Numbered from the stretch's first letter, positions 54,027 through 63,383 are shown. The stretch: 64,000 nucleotides of DNA from Planctomycetaceae bacterium (GCA_027487775.1 JAIYCY010000021.1:186001-250000); one strand, 5' to 3'. The notes: a model not told the origin generated them from the letters alone. Made by a program: numbers and translations.

Positions 54027-55103
54027 TCAATCGATGAGGACGGAGGGTTCGCCTCGGAGCGAGTAGATTTTCTTGCCCCACTGGAACGGTTTGAGCGTTT
54101 CTTCGATGCGTTTGGTTTCGACGTGGCCATCGACGAACAGGAAGTTGGTCTTGGCTGTTTTGCGGTCACGGCCGTGATTTCGACCGACCCATGAGAGGCG
54201 GTTCAAGCCGATTGCCGAGTCGGCGCGAACGTCCGCGGGTGGCGCGGTGGCGGCTCGGAAGATGGGTCGGCCGAAGGCGTCGGGTTCGAGGTCGGTCAGG
54301 TTGATGCTGACGCCACCGGTGACGGCTTGATAGGCGTGTACGGGTCGGTGGCTCTTGACGACGCCGCTGTCGCCTGCAGCGTCTTCGGAGATGACGCGCC
54401 AGTCCGGGTGGAACTCGGTTGCGAGGATGACGTTGGCCGATTCCTTGATGCGTGAAGCGGTGACATATTGGTTTTTGAAGCTGGTGGCGGTGCCTGCACG
54501 TGCGATGGCTGGCGAGAACTTGTTTCTCGGGATGATCGCTTCGTTCACGGTGTAGGCGACGCGGCGGACCTGTTGGTCGACGATTCCGGCTTGTGTGTCA
54601 GGATCGCGTTGTTGGCCTGCGAGTGCGTCTGCGATTGCGGCGTTTGTGGGTGGGAGTCCGCCTTCGTCGTTGATGCTCGGACAGGTGAAGGCGGCTTCGC
54701 TGACGGCGCTTTGAGCGACTTGGCTCGAGCGATTTCCGCTGGAGAAGATGAACCACGACCAGTGGATGTAGCCGATGGTGGGATCGGCGGCACTTCCGCC
54801 GGCGACATGGGGTGCGCCGCGGTTCGGGTCGACCGCATACAGATAGGCAGCCGGGTAGACGCCGCGATTTTGAGCGAGGTAGTTTGCAAACCCTTGGCCG
54901 ATGCTTTTGAGGTTGGCGGCGCACTTGGTCGCGTTGGCTTGTTCGCGAACGCGAGAGAGCGCGGGCAGCAGGATGCCCACGAGCACTGCGATGATGCCGA
55001 TGACCACCAGCAGTTCCACGAGTGTGAAGCCTGAAAGACTGGATCGACCGCCTTGTTTGAGGCGACCATGAATGAACCCACGACCGACATTCTCTTCTGA
55101 CAT
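54027..55103 (-). CDS. Prepilin-like (H-X9-DG type) exported protein
   Basis: The 358-residue protein starts at ATG 55103 with GGGAG upstream; the open frame to 55388 contains no better start. Leader MSEENVGRGFIHGRLKQG continues to RSSLSG before [20 protein letters not shown], with conserved Glu5. The middle contains CAANLKSIGQGFANYLAQNRG. The C-terminal NHGRDRKTAKTNFLFVDGHV matches the H-X9-DG motif. These proteins use a type IV pilin-type leader peptidase and probably a type II secretion system. It is the second such gene in the window, again next to a large PEP-CTERM protein. Confidence 0.88.
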   Translation of the reverse strand: MSEENVGRGFIHGRLKQGGRSSLSGFTLVELLVVIGIIAVLVGILLPALSRVREQANATKCAANLKSIGQGFANYLAQNRGVYPAAYLYAVDPNRGAPHVAGGSAADPTIGYIHWSWFIFSSGNRSSQVAQSAVSEAAFTCPSINDEGGLPPTNAAIADALAGQQRDPDTQAGIVDQQVRRVAYTVNEAIIPRNKFSPAIARAGTATSFKNQYVTASRIKESANVILATEFHPDWRVISEDAAGDSGVVKSHRPVHAYQAVTGGVSINLTDLEPDAFGRPIFRAATAPPADVRADSAIGLNRLSWVGRNHGRDRKTAKTNFLFVDGHVETKRIEETLKPFQWGKKIYSLRGEPSVLID

Positions 55104-55309
55104 TGGACTCTGACTCCCTTGATCACATTCCAACGGCGGGACACCGGTATCTCCCTGACTCCAGACGCACCGACACGCAGAGCGCCCTGTCCCGCCGACG
55201 TGGCACAGGATCACTTCGCCACATTCGTATCGTGATGGGCTTTTGTTGAGAGTGGGTGAATCTCGCGCGAGACTTTCGCTATGAGATGATGAAGAACATG
55301 TGAGTGACG

Positions 55310-55726
55310 TTACTGCTGGATGAGCACGGCGAGGATCAAAGCCGTTCGCATGGTCCAGGCAATGGTTCGAATCATGTTGGTGCGACACAACTTACGATGG
55401 AGTTGCGCGTCGAATCCCGTCGCGAGCTTTCCGTGGATGGGAACCTGAATTCCGAATGTCGATCCCCATGCCACCGCAATCAGCGCAAACGCTGCCCCCG
55501 AGATCCATCCCGGATCGGCCACCAACCAGGCCACAGCAGCGGCCATCTCGAGCAACATCACTGGTGCGACCACCCATGTCGTGCGCTGGATGTGGTCTTG
55601 GTGTGCGCTCTTCCACGCTTCGGGTTCGATCCGATCCAGCAGCGGGTAGTGCACGACATGTACAAGCATGACGAGGCCGCTCATGAACCCGGAGAGCGCG
55701 AGATTCAGTGGGACGATCCAATCCAT
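55310..55726 (-). CDS. Small integral membrane protein (DUF1772-like)
   Basis: The 138-residue protein has four hydrophobic segments (FMSGLVMLVHVVHYPLLDR at residues 14-32, APVMLLEMAAAVAWLVADP, ISGAAFALIAVAWGSTF, and the C-terminal RTALILAVLIQQ). QVPIHGKLATGFDAQLHRKL and NMIRTIAWTMRTAL resemble small conserved membrane proteins of the DUF1772 type, a tentative assignment. It starts 36 bases after the phosphoesterase gene, so the two may be co-transcribed. Confidence 0.8.
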   Translation of the reverse strand: MDWIVPLNLALSGFMSGLVMLVHVVHYPLLDRIEPEAWKSAHQDHIQRTTWVVAPVMLLEMAAAVAWLVADPGWISGAAFALIAVAWGSTFGIQVPIHGKLATGFDAQLHRKLCRTNMIRTIAWTMRTALILAVLIQQ

Positions 55727-55762
55727 GGGCTTCTCGAGAGGTTGAGCGCGTTGACCGGCCGA

Positions 55763-56614
55763 TCAATCGCGTGCCTTGGCGTGATCGTCGGCATCGTAGG
55801 CGGGATGCACGCTCGAGCCGGCGACCTCGATCCGTTCGATGGAGACGGCACGACCTGTTTTCTCGTCGAGTTCAGCGACAATTCCGCAGAGCCTTGATTC
55901 GCCTGTGGCGACATCATAGGGATGTGGCATGTTGGTTGACATGGCGCGGACCACCATGTCTTTTCGTCGGCCGAGGATTGAGTCGTGCGGGCCTGTCATT
56001 CCGAGGTCTGAAATGAAGGCGACACCGCCCGGCAGGACGCGAGCGTCTGCGGTAGCGACATGGGTGTGGGTTCCGTAGACCAATGCACACTTGGTCTCTG
56101 GTCTTCCGTCAAGCCAATGCGCGATGGCGGCTTTTTCGCCGGTGACCTCTGCGTGGACTTCGACGATCACCACGTGAGCTCTGGGCATTTCTGAGAGTGC
56201 TCGCTCGATGGCTTCGAACGGATCGGAAGCTTGCATGGTTGGGACGAGGACTCTGCCGAGCACGCAGACGATTCCCACGCGCAAGCCGTGAGCGGTCTCG
56301 ACCACGGTAGAGCCCCGGCCGGCTGCATGTCGTGAGAGATTCGCGGGCCTGACAATTCTTTCTGAGCGGCCGAGTGTTTCGATGATGTCGCCCTTTTTGA
56401 AGGCATGATCGCCGAGTGTGACCACATCGACGCCGTAGGCTCGCAGTTTGTTGAAGAGGTTGGTGGTGATTCCGCTTCCGCCTGCGATATTTTCGCCGTT
56501 TGCGATCACCAGATCGACCCGATGTTGTCGAACCAGTGCAGGCAGTTTCTCCCCGACGACCGTTCGCCCGGGCCGTCCGACAATATCCCCGATCGCCAAC
56601 ACTCGAATCGCCAT
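55763..56614 (-). CDS. YmdB-family metallophosphoesterase (TIGR00282)
   Basis: The 283-residue protein matches the YmdB/DR1281 family, phosphodiesterases that act on cyclic nucleotides. Motifs: GDIVGRPGR (Asp10), ANGENIAGGSG (Glu41, Asn42), VEVHAEVTGEKAAIAHWLDG and YGTHTHVATADARVLPGG with metal-binding histidines. The usual GNH motif reads GDH here (Asp69-His70), so the conserved Asn ligand is replaced by Asp. The rest of the metal site is intact, so activity is likely but metal preference may differ. GDIVG starts near residue 9, as in most homologues. The start at ATG 56614 is well placed. Confidence 0.93.
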   Translation of the reverse strand: MAIRVLAIGDIVGRPGRTVVGEKLPALVRQHRVDLVIANGENIAGGSGITTNLFNKLRAYGVDVVTLGDHAFKKGDIIETLGRSERIVRPANLSRHAAGRGSTVVETAHGLRVGIVCVLGRVLVPTMQASDPFEAIERALSEMPRAHVVIVEVHAEVTGEKAAIAHWLDGRPETKCALVYGTHTHVATADARVLPGGVAFISDLGMTGPHDSILGRRKDMVVRAMSTNMPHPYDVATGESRLCGIVAELDEKTGRAVSIERIEVAGSSVHPAYDADDHAKARD

Positions 56615-56728
56615 GGCCCGATTCTACTCGGGCCTAAACGCTCCACCACTGCAAAACCGTTGCGTATGCGAATCCGGCGAAGACGGGGGATGTTGGCGGC
56701 TTTGCGTGCACTTGTTGGGGCCGCTGGG

Positions 56729-57610
56729 TCATTGAGTGACTTCGGGTTGGGCTGAGGTTGATTTGGGTAGTTCGATGGATTCTTCGATGGCGTTTGGGGG
56801 CGGGGTGAAGCGGAAGTGGTCTTCTGGCGGATTTTCGAGGCGTTGGTGTTGTTCGTAGCGGACGGTGGCCCAGGCCTCGCGGATGCCGGTGACGCCGCGG
56901 CTGGCGAGATGGCTGGCGAAGTCGGTTCGCATTTCGACGATGAATCCGGTGGCTTCGTCGAAGAGGCTATCGACGGCCACGCCGTCTTCGATGCTTTTGA
57001 TTCGGACGAGTCCTCGTTCTGCTTCGCAGGAGGTGACGGTGGCGTTTGGGGGCAGGAGTGCTTTTCGTGCGTCTCCGAGGGCAGCGATGATGACGGCGGG
57101 GTTTTGTTGGGTGAGTAATGCGATCGTGTCGTTGTGTTGGGTCATGTGTTGGGCGGGCATGGAGAGGTATCGCTCGGAGCCGGGTTGCATGATCCAGAGT
57201 CGTTGTCCGTCGTTGACGAGTTCGATTTCGCCTTCGGCGAGGTGTCGGATTTTGAGTTGACCGTCAGCTGAGCGTGCCCACGAGCCGTGTACGGTCATGG
57301 ATCGTTCGTCGCGTTGGTCGGCGACGTCGAATTTTCCGGTGAGTGTGCCAGTGACGCGCATGGGTATGGCGTAGGCGTTGGTGGCGCGTTGGAGTGTTGT
57401 GTTCAGGAGAGTTTGCGCCTCTTGGTCCAGCTGAGATTTGGGCTGGACCTGTGAGGATGGATCGGCGATGGGTGCGGGCCCATCTTGTCCTGCGTCAGCG
57501 TGACTGGTGGATTCGACCCAGCCCCAGGCCATCCAGCCGAGCACGAGCCCGGTCGTGATCGCCGCCGTTCTTCGGAGCCACCTTCGCTTTTTCTTTCTCA
57601 CATCGCTCAT
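56729..57610 (-). CDS. Membrane-anchored DUF2092-like/outer-membrane lipoprotein-related protein
   Basis: The 293-residue protein starts at ATG 57610 (MSDVRKKKRRWLRR), where an N-terminal anchor (AAITTGLVLGWMAWGW, residues 16-31) begins after a basic stretch. The following region is Pro/Gln-rich (35-70), then a beta-rich domain (YAIPMRVTGTLTGKFDV, GQLKIRHLAEGEIELVNDGQ, RLWIMQPGSERYLSM) similar to DUF2092 and LolA-like lipid-binding proteins. Function is unknown. It is divergent from the MmcB-like gene with a 45-base spacer. Confidence 0.8.
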   Translation of the reverse strand: MSDVRKKKRRWLRRTAAITTGLVLGWMAWGWVESTSHADAGQDGPAPIADPSSQVQPKSQLDQEAQTLLNTTLQRATNAYAIPMRVTGTLTGKFDVADQRDERSMTVHGSWARSADGQLKIRHLAEGEIELVNDGQRLWIMQPGSERYLSMPAQHMTQHNDTIALLTQQNPAVIIAALGDARKALLPPNATVTSCEAERGLVRIKSIEDGVAVDSLFDEATGFIVEMRTDFASHLASRGVTGIREAWATVRYEQHQRLENPPEDHFRFTPPPNAIEESIELPKSTSAQPEVTQ

Positions 57611-57655
57611 GCCCGGATGGTACACCAAGAAACTTCGACATACCCTTATCTCAGC

Positions 57656-58387
57656 ATGCGAGCATCCCGCGGAGAATCCGAAACGCACCGCCGGCTCAAG
57701 CGCGAGGCCTGCCAGTGGCTCTTCCGCGCCGGCTACCGCGCCATCGCCGCCGAGGTGAATCTTTTTCCGCTCGGCATCATCGATGCCGTCGGAGTCGGGA
57801 CGTTCGGCCCCTACCAGAACCACCTGCGCGACGGACGCGAACGCCCACAAACCTGTTTCATCGAGGCCAAGGCCTCGCGCGCCGATTTTCTGCGCGACCT
57901 CACCGAGGATCATCAGCTCGAGCTTGCGCTCTTCGAGCGTCGCGCCAATCGCAAACGTCGAGGCCGTCGCACGCTGCGCCAACGCGTCGGACTCGGAAAG
58001 TTCGACGCCTGCCTGTTACAACCGATGGCCAATCTGCACTACGTGCTTTGTCCGTCGGGATTGCTGAAGAAGGATGAGATTCCGCACCGATGGGGATTGC
58101 TGGTTTGGGGTGAAACCGGGATCAGCGTGGCGAAGGCAGCTGTATGGCAGGAGTCGGGATCGTCGGTGAACTCGACGGGAGCATCGAGCGGTGCCGTGGC
58201 GCGGGCGTATGTCGAGTCCGCGATTGCAAGGACGCTGACCTCAGACATTTATCGAGCGGACGACCGTGCGATGGCGTCGGTGAATCGTGAGATTTTGACG
58301 AAGCAGGCCCGGCTTGCCGAGCGGATCAGGGAGACAGCGAGGCAGTTTGACGAATGCACCTTGCCTTTGGAGAAGGGGTCGTCCTGA
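57656..58387 (+). CDS. MmcB-like DNA-repair protein / PD-(D/E)XK nuclease-like
   Basis: The 243-residue protein, started at ATG 57656, has the arrangement ETHRRLKREACQWLFRAGY, AIAAEVNLFPLGIIDAVGVG, CFIEAKASRADFLRDLTED, which resembles MmcB-type proteins and PD-(D/E)XK endonucleases: a conserved Glu (EVN), an Asp (IIDAVG) and the E-x-K pair (IEAKAS). MmcB relatives take part in damage-induced mutagenesis and DNA repair. The rest is charged and less conserved. It may form a unit with PhoH, whose gene begins 80 bases later. Confidence 0.72.
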   Translation: MRASRGESETHRRLKREACQWLFRAGYRAIAAEVNLFPLGIIDAVGVGTFGPYQNHLRDGRERPQTCFIEAKASRADFLRDLTEDHQLELALFERRANRKRRGRRTLRQRVGLGKFDACLLQPMANLHYVLCPSGLLKKDEIPHRWGLLVWGETGISVAKAAVWQESGSSVNSTGASSGAVARAYVESAIARTLTSDIYRADDRAMASVNREILTKQARLAERIRETARQFDECTLPLEKGSS

Positions 58388-58467
58388 TGAGGGTTGGCGT
58401 GGGGCTCGACATTCGCGTGTCGATGGTCAACAATTGGGGATGAGCGTCAGTTGTCGGACGTGTTTGG

Positions 58468-59478
58468 ATGAACCTCAGCATTCCACTTGAACATCCTGAT
58501 AAGCGGACGGCGCTCTTTGGGGCGTCGGACCGGTATCTTCGTTTGTTGCGTGAGACGTTTGGTGTGACGGTGGTGAGTCGGGACGAGCAGATCAAGTTGA
58601 GCGGGGAGGCCGCGCAGGTGGGGAAGGCGGCGGCGGTGTTGCAGCAGATGCAGAAGAAGTTGCGTAAGCAGGATTGGCTGAGTGATCGGGACGTGAGCGA
58701 CGCGATTCGGATCGCGGCGGCGGAGTCGGGTCCGCGGGCGGAGGGTGAGTTGGATGTGTTTGTGCGTGGTCAGGCGATCGCGGGGAAGACGCCGGGTCAG
58801 GCGCATTATCTGCAGGGGATGCTGAATCACGATCTGACTTTTTGCACGGGACCGGCGGGTACTGGCAAGACGTATTTGGCGGTAGCGGTGGCGGCGCATT
58901 TATTGAAGCGTGGTTCGATCAAGCGGATCATTCTTGCGCGGCCTGCGGTGGAGGCTGGGGAGAAGTTGGGCTTTTTGCCGGGTGATTTGGCGGCGAAGGT
59001 GAATCCGTATTTGCGTCCGTTGTTTGATGCGCTCAATGACATGATCGATTTCGAGGCGGTGCGTCGGATGATGGCGAGTGACATCATCGAGGTGATTCCG
59101 CTGGCGTTTATGCGAGGTCGAACGCTGAACGATTCGTGCATCATTTTGGATGAAGCGCAGAACAGCACGGTGAGTCAGATGTTCATGTTTTTGACGCGTC
59201 TGGGTCATAACTCGAAGATGATCGTGACGGGCGACACGTCGCAGGTCGACCTGCCGGATAACGAGGAGTCGGGCCTGCTGGATGCGATCCGGCGGACGCA
59301 TGGGATTCCGCAGGTCTTTAATTGTCGGCTTGAGCGTGACGACATTGTGCGTCACACGCTGGTGCAGCACATTGTGAATGCTTACGGCGAACAGGATGTT
59401 CGACCACAACGCAAACGCGCCTTTCACCGGACGGAACCGGCAAGAGGCCCCAGCGTCCATGGCGAACCTCCGGCATGA
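58468..59478 (+). CDS. PhoH-family ATPase (YbeZ-like)
   Basis: The 336-residue protein shows a KH-like start region (residues 15-60: ALFGASDRYLRLLRETFGV), then the PhoH core: GQAHYLQGMLNHDLTFCTGP, Walker A GPAGTGKT (about 129-136), IILARPAVEAGEKLGFLPGD, Walker B CIILDEAQN and the sensor region IVTGDTSQVDLP. PhoH/YbeZ proteins are RNA-linked ATPases, often encoded with YbeY and 7TM-HD phosphohydrolases, as here with the HD gene at 59721. The tail after residue 310 is low-complexity. The start is supported by length rather than by a strong ribosome binding site. Confidence 0.95.
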   Translation: MNLSIPLEHPDKRTALFGASDRYLRLLRETFGVTVVSRDEQIKLSGEAAQVGKAAAVLQQMQKKLRKQDWLSDRDVSDAIRIAAAESGPRAEGELDVFVRGQAIAGKTPGQAHYLQGMLNHDLTFCTGPAGTGKTYLAVAVAAHLLKRGSIKRIILARPAVEAGEKLGFLPGDLAAKVNPYLRPLFDALNDMIDFEAVRRMMASDIIEVIPLAFMRGRTLNDSCIILDEAQNSTVSQMFMFLTRLGHNSKMIVTGDTSQVDLPDNEESGLLDAIRRTHGIPQVFNCRLERDDIVRHTLVQHIVNAYGEQDVRPQRKRAFHRTEPARGPSVHGEPPA

Positions 59479-59553
59479 GGCGATCACCGCCGACGATCCA
59501 GCGCAGACGCTTTCACGAGCGTAGAGGCTTTGCAATGGACGTCGAGAGATGGG

Positions 59554-59641
59554 TGAACGATGAATGATGATCAATGAACGATGAATGAGTAGTCGGCGTC
59601 GGTGCGTCGTTGATCGGTCATCGTTCCTCACTCATCGTTCA
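59554..59641. repeat. Direct and inverted 14-bp repeats between phoH and the HD gene
   Basis: TGAACGATGAATGA occurs at 59554-59567 and 59575-59588. A reverse-complement copy with one mismatch lies at 59628-59641 (TCACTCATCGTTCA), and a weaker one precedes it. The region is short, non-coding and may form a hairpin; its role is unclear. Confidence 0.75.
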
Positions 59642-59720
59642 TCGCGTCAACCAGATTGATCCGTCAACCAACTGCTAACCCCTAGCCCTTAACCACGACC
59701 CACTATTCCGCTCATCCCTC

Positions 59721-62018
59721 ATGCTTCCCTGGCTGACCAGTAAACGCAGACTACGCCCCGGCGTGCAGGAGACCGACCTTCGCACGTCGATCAGTGAGAA
59801 GCTGCGCGGTGAAGGCGTGCTCAATGCGCTGCAGATTGCTGGCCTGTTTGCGATCATTGCGTTTCTGATTTTATTGCTGCGTCACGATGTGACGAGTTTG
59901 CGGCCGGGCTCGTTCAGTCGGGCGGACGTTTTTGCGCGGACGGATTTCCAGCACTTCAGCCCCGACGCGTTGCTGGCGGCGCGTCAGCGTGCCGAGTCGG
60001 CGGAGCCGAATGTTTACAAGTCGCTGCGTGATCCGTGGCAGGACGTGGGCGATGCGTTGCTGGCGCTACCGCATCGAGTTCGAGCGTTGAAATTTGAGCA
60101 GTTGGATGTGGATTTGGCGAGTGTTCTTGATGCTGCGAGTCTTGCGCGGCTGCAGGATTATGCGCAGCCCGATCGTGCCGAGATGTGGGCGGCGAGTGTT
60201 CGGAGTTACATTGATTCGTTGCGTAAGACGCAGATCGTGATTCTTCCGGACGCTCGTCGTGAGGAGGAGTTGTCGCTGGGAAGGCGCATCGCGATCGAGT
60301 CGGTTGGGATCCGCCCTGCGAATGCGACGTTCAGCGTTTCGATGATCGATTCGATTGCACAGCGACTGGAGACGCCTGCGCGTGAGCAGTTCCTCGGGCC
60401 GTTGGTTCCGAAGGTGGTTCGGCTGACGATGCTGCAACTTGCCGGCGAGCCGACGCACGATCTTGATGAGGCAGCGACGGCAGCGGCTCGTAACGTGGCG
60501 TCTGCGAAGGTGGATGAGTCGGCGGGGATTGTGCAGTATCGAGCTGGTCAGAAGATCGTACCGACGGGCATCATTCGAGAGTCGGACTGGTCGCTGTTAC
60601 GTGCGGAGCATCGGGCGTTTCGTCACAGCCTGGGCTCGGCGAGGTATTTGCAGTATGCGGGATTGTTTGGGCTTTGCGTTCTGATCACGGTGGTGGCGTC
60701 GGCGTACATCGCAGTGTATCAGCCGCGTGTGATTCGTAATCCTGCGCGAGGACTCGGGCTGGCGTTGTTGTCGCTATCGATGCTGTTGGTGTCGCAGCTT
60801 GCCGCGATCTCGAGTCAGCCGATTCATGTGTTTGGCGTGGGTTCGACGGTCTTGGTCGCGATGGTGCTTGCGATCGCATATGACAGGCGGTTTGCGATCG
60901 GTTTGACGGCGATTCAATCCGCGCTTGTGGCGCTAGCCGCCAGCGCGCCGATTGATTTCTTTCTGGTGCTTTTGACGGGTAGCGCGACGGTGGCGTTGTC
61001 GATGAACGATCTGCGGAGTCGCAGCAAGCTGGTCGAGGTGGGCGGGCTTGGAGGGGTTGTGCTGGCTGTTGGGACGCTGGTGGCGGGTCTGTTGTCGGCG
61101 GATCCTGTGCGTTTTGTTGTGACGGATGCGTTGTATGCGGGAGCGGCGGGCCTTGGCACGGGTTTTCTGGTGCTTGGTGCGTTGCCGGTGATCGAGCGTG
61201 TTTTCCGGATCACGACGCCGATGACTTTGTTGGAGTTGGTGGACACGTCGCATCCGTTGTTGCGAAAGCTGAGTCGTGAGGCACCCGGGACGTACAACCA
61301 CTCGATGCAGGTGGCGGTTCTTTGTGAGGAGGCTGCGACGGAGATCGGAGCGGACGCGTTGCTGGCGCGTGTGGGGGCTTATTACCACGACGTCGGCAAG
61401 ATGAACAAGGCGGACTATTTTGTGGAGAATCAGCGTCCTGGCGACACGAATCGTCATATCGCGTTGAGTCCGAATGTGAGCAAGATGATCATCATCGGTC
61501 ACGTGAAGGACGGTTGGGAGCTTGCGCGTCAGCACAATTTGCCGACGAGTTTATTTCCGTTCATTCGAGCGCATCACGGGACGACGGTGGTTGAGTATTT
61601 TTATCATCGCGCGATGAAGCAGGAGGAAGCGCGCGGCGGGGAGAGCGACGATGTTGCCGCCGATGAGTTTCGCTATCCCGGCCCCAAGCCTCGCAGTCGG
61701 GAGGTGAGTATTTTGATGCTTGCCGACGCAGCAGAAAGCGCGACGCGAAGCCTTGATGATCCGAATGCCGGTCGCATCACGGACATCGTCGAGCGGATCA
61801 CATGGGACCGCATCCGCGACGGACAGTTTGATGAATCCGAACTCACGATGTCCGACATCGAGCGCGTGAAGCAGGTGCTGATTCGAACGCTGATCGGGAT
61901 CCATCATCCGCGTATTGCGTATCCGAGCGACGAGAGGGATCGTGAGGAGGAGAAGGATCAGGACGAGAAGCGGAATGAAGGTTCGGGCGAGCCGCCTGCA
62001 CAATCGGCGGTGGGCTGA
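59721..62018 (+). CDS. 7TM-HD family phosphohydrolase (PgpH-like)
   Basis: The 765-residue membrane protein has a hydrophobic segment near residues 33-52 (ALQIAGLFAIIAFLILLLRH), a long extracytoplasmic domain (60-300), about seven membrane segments (315-480), and a C-terminal HD domain. The metal-binding His and Asp lie in NHSMQVAVLCEE (near residue 528) and GAYYHDVGKMNKADYFVENQ (near 555), and HHGTTVVEYFYHRAM follows. PgpH enzymes hydrolyse cyclic di-AMP. It follows PhoH, as in many bacteria. A charged tail (DEREDREEEKDQDEK-like) closes the protein. It starts at ATG 59721. Confidence 0.95.
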   Translation: MLPWLTSKRRLRPGVQETDLRTSISEKLRGEGVLNALQIAGLFAIIAFLILLLRHDVTSLRPGSFSRADVFARTDFQHFSPDALLAARQRAESAEPNVYKSLRDPWQDVGDALLALPHRVRALKFEQLDVDLASVLDAASLARLQDYAQPDRAEMWAASVRSYIDSLRKTQIVILPDARREEELSLGRRIAIESVGIRPANATFSVSMIDSIAQRLETPAREQFLGPLVPKVVRLTMLQLAGEPTHDLDEAATAAARNVASAKVDESAGIVQYRAGQKIVPTGIIRESDWSLLRAEHRAFRHSLGSARYLQYAGLFGLCVLITVVASAYIAVYQPRVIRNPARGLGLALLSLSMLLVSQLAAISSQPIHVFGVGSTVLVAMVLAIAYDRRFAIGLTAIQSALVALAASAPIDFFLVLLTGSATVALSMNDLRSRSKLVEVGGLGGVVLAVGTLVAGLLSADPVRFVVTDALYAGAAGLGTGFLVLGALPVIERVFRITTPMTLLELVDTSHPLLRKLSREAPGTYNHSMQVAVLCEEAATEIGADALLARVGAYYHDVGKMNKADYFVENQRPGDTNRHIALSPNVSKMIIIGHVKDGWELARQHNLPTSLFPFIRAHHGTTVVEYFYHRAMKQEEARGGESDDVAADEFRYPGPKPRSREVSILMLADAAESATRSLDDPNAGRITDIVERITWDRIRDGQFDESELTMSDIERVKQVLIRTLIGIHHPRIAYPSDERDREEEKDQDEKRNEGSGEPPAQSAVG

Positions 62019-62190
62019 GGTTTTGGATGGTTTGGGTGCTTGTTGGGTGTGGGATCAGCGGATCGGATTTTGATCGGTAGCGTTGTGTTGTTCGCGCAAG
62101 TCGAGATTGGCGACGTTTGCCGGGCGGGGCGATGTCTGGCGTTGAGGTCCCAAGACAGATGCCATCCGAGAGAACGTTTACGATCAGACA

Positions 62191-63366
62191 TCAGTGTGAG
62201 GTGTTTGGAGGGCTGGTTTTTCGCGAGGCGCGTTTAACGCGTTTTCGACCGAATGCATCGGTGGTTGTGACGACGCGTGATTCGCGGGAGGCGTCGAAGA
62301 GTGTGCTGGCGGTGGTGGTTTTTTTGCTGGAAGCTTTGGACGGGTTTGTGTTGCGGCCGACGGACGGGTCGTTGGCGACTGAGAGTGCGTGTTCGATGCG
62401 TGCTCGGGCAAACTTCACGTATTCGCCGCTTTGATCGATTCCTGCGTATCGTCGTCCGAGCAGAGCTGCAGCGACAGCGGTGGTTCCTGATCCGTTGAAC
62501 GGATCGAGCACGATATCGCCGGCATTGCTGGATGCCTTGATGATTCGATCGAGCACTCCGATGGGCATTTGGCATCCGTGCCAGCCTTCGCGTTCTTTGA
62601 AGGTTCCGCAGACTCGGCTGACGTACCACGTGTCGCTTGATGGATTGAAGAATTCGACGGGTATGAAATTCTCTTCGGTCAGTTCGGTTTGTCGGTTCAG
62701 ATATTGAGCGAAGCCCGATTCATAGAATGAGGTTTCCTGAGGTCGTAGGAACCAGGTGTCGTCGGGGAGTTTGCCTTTGGGGTTTGCGCGGTGATCGCCG
62801 TAGGTGGTTTGTCGTGCGCTGGCGACTCGTATGGCGTCGGCGTTGAAGGTGAGGTTGCCCATGCCGGATTCGGGTTTCTCTTTGGAGAAATAGAGGATGT
62901 GTGTGTGGCTTTTGGCGAACATTTTTTTGGTTTGTTGGCCGAAGGTGTAGTGCCAGATGATCCAGTTTCGGAGATGGAATCCGATTTTTCGTCGCGCGAC
63001 GACGCACAGATCGGCGGCGAATTCGTCACCGATCGCGAGGTAGAAGCTTCCGTTGGGTTTGAGCGCGCGATGGACGGCGCGCATCCATTTTTCGCTCCAG
63101 TCGACGTACTCATCGACGTCTTTGCGATCGTCGTAGTTGTGATAGAGGTATCCGATGTTGAAAGGCGGATCTGCGAAGCAGAGGTCGGCCCAGCCCGGCT
63201 TGAGGCTGTTGAGGTACTCGGTGGAGTCGGCTTGGACGATGGCGTTGATGGGGAGTTTTCCTGCGGGCGGTGCGAGTTCTGTGTAGACCGGTTCGATTTT
63301 GGTTGCCGCGTGTTCGACTTCGCGTTTTTTCTCTTTGGCAGAGATGCGTGTAGGCGTGGACGACAT
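62191..63366 (-). CDS. Orphan site-specific DNA methyltransferase (N4-cytosine or N6-adenine)
   Basis: The 391-residue protein has the beta-class order: catalytic motif ADPPFNIGYLYHNYDD (DPPF, residues about 67-70) early, then SAM-binding motif DPFNGSGTTAVAAALLGRRY later. TRP-like WIIWHYTFGQQTKKM and SHTHILYFSKEK are typical of the N6-adenine/N4-cytosine D12-class and CcrM-like group. A low-complexity tail (60 residues) ends in KRVKRASRK. No endonuclease gene is beside it, so it is probably an epigenetic or solitary methylase. It is divergent from thiE with only 17 bases between the starts. Confidence 0.9.
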   Translation of the reverse strand: MSSTPTRISAKEKKREVEHAATKIEPVYTELAPPAGKLPINAIVQADSTEYLNSLKPGWADLCFADPPFNIGYLYHNYDDRKDVDEYVDWSEKWMRAVHRALKPNGSFYLAIGDEFAADLCVVARRKIGFHLRNWIIWHYTFGQQTKKMFAKSHTHILYFSKEKPESGMGNLTFNADAIRVASARQTTYGDHRANPKGKLPDDTWFLRPQETSFYESGFAQYLNRQTELTEENFIPVEFFNPSSDTWYVSRVCGTFKEREGWHGCQMPIGVLDRIIKASSNAGDIVLDPFNGSGTTAVAAALLGRRYAGIDQSGEYVKFARARIEHALSVANDPSVGRNTNPSKASSKKTTTASTLFDASRESRVVTTTDAFGRKRVKRASRKTSPPNTSH

Positions 63367-63383
63367 GGGTTAGACTCGCAATC

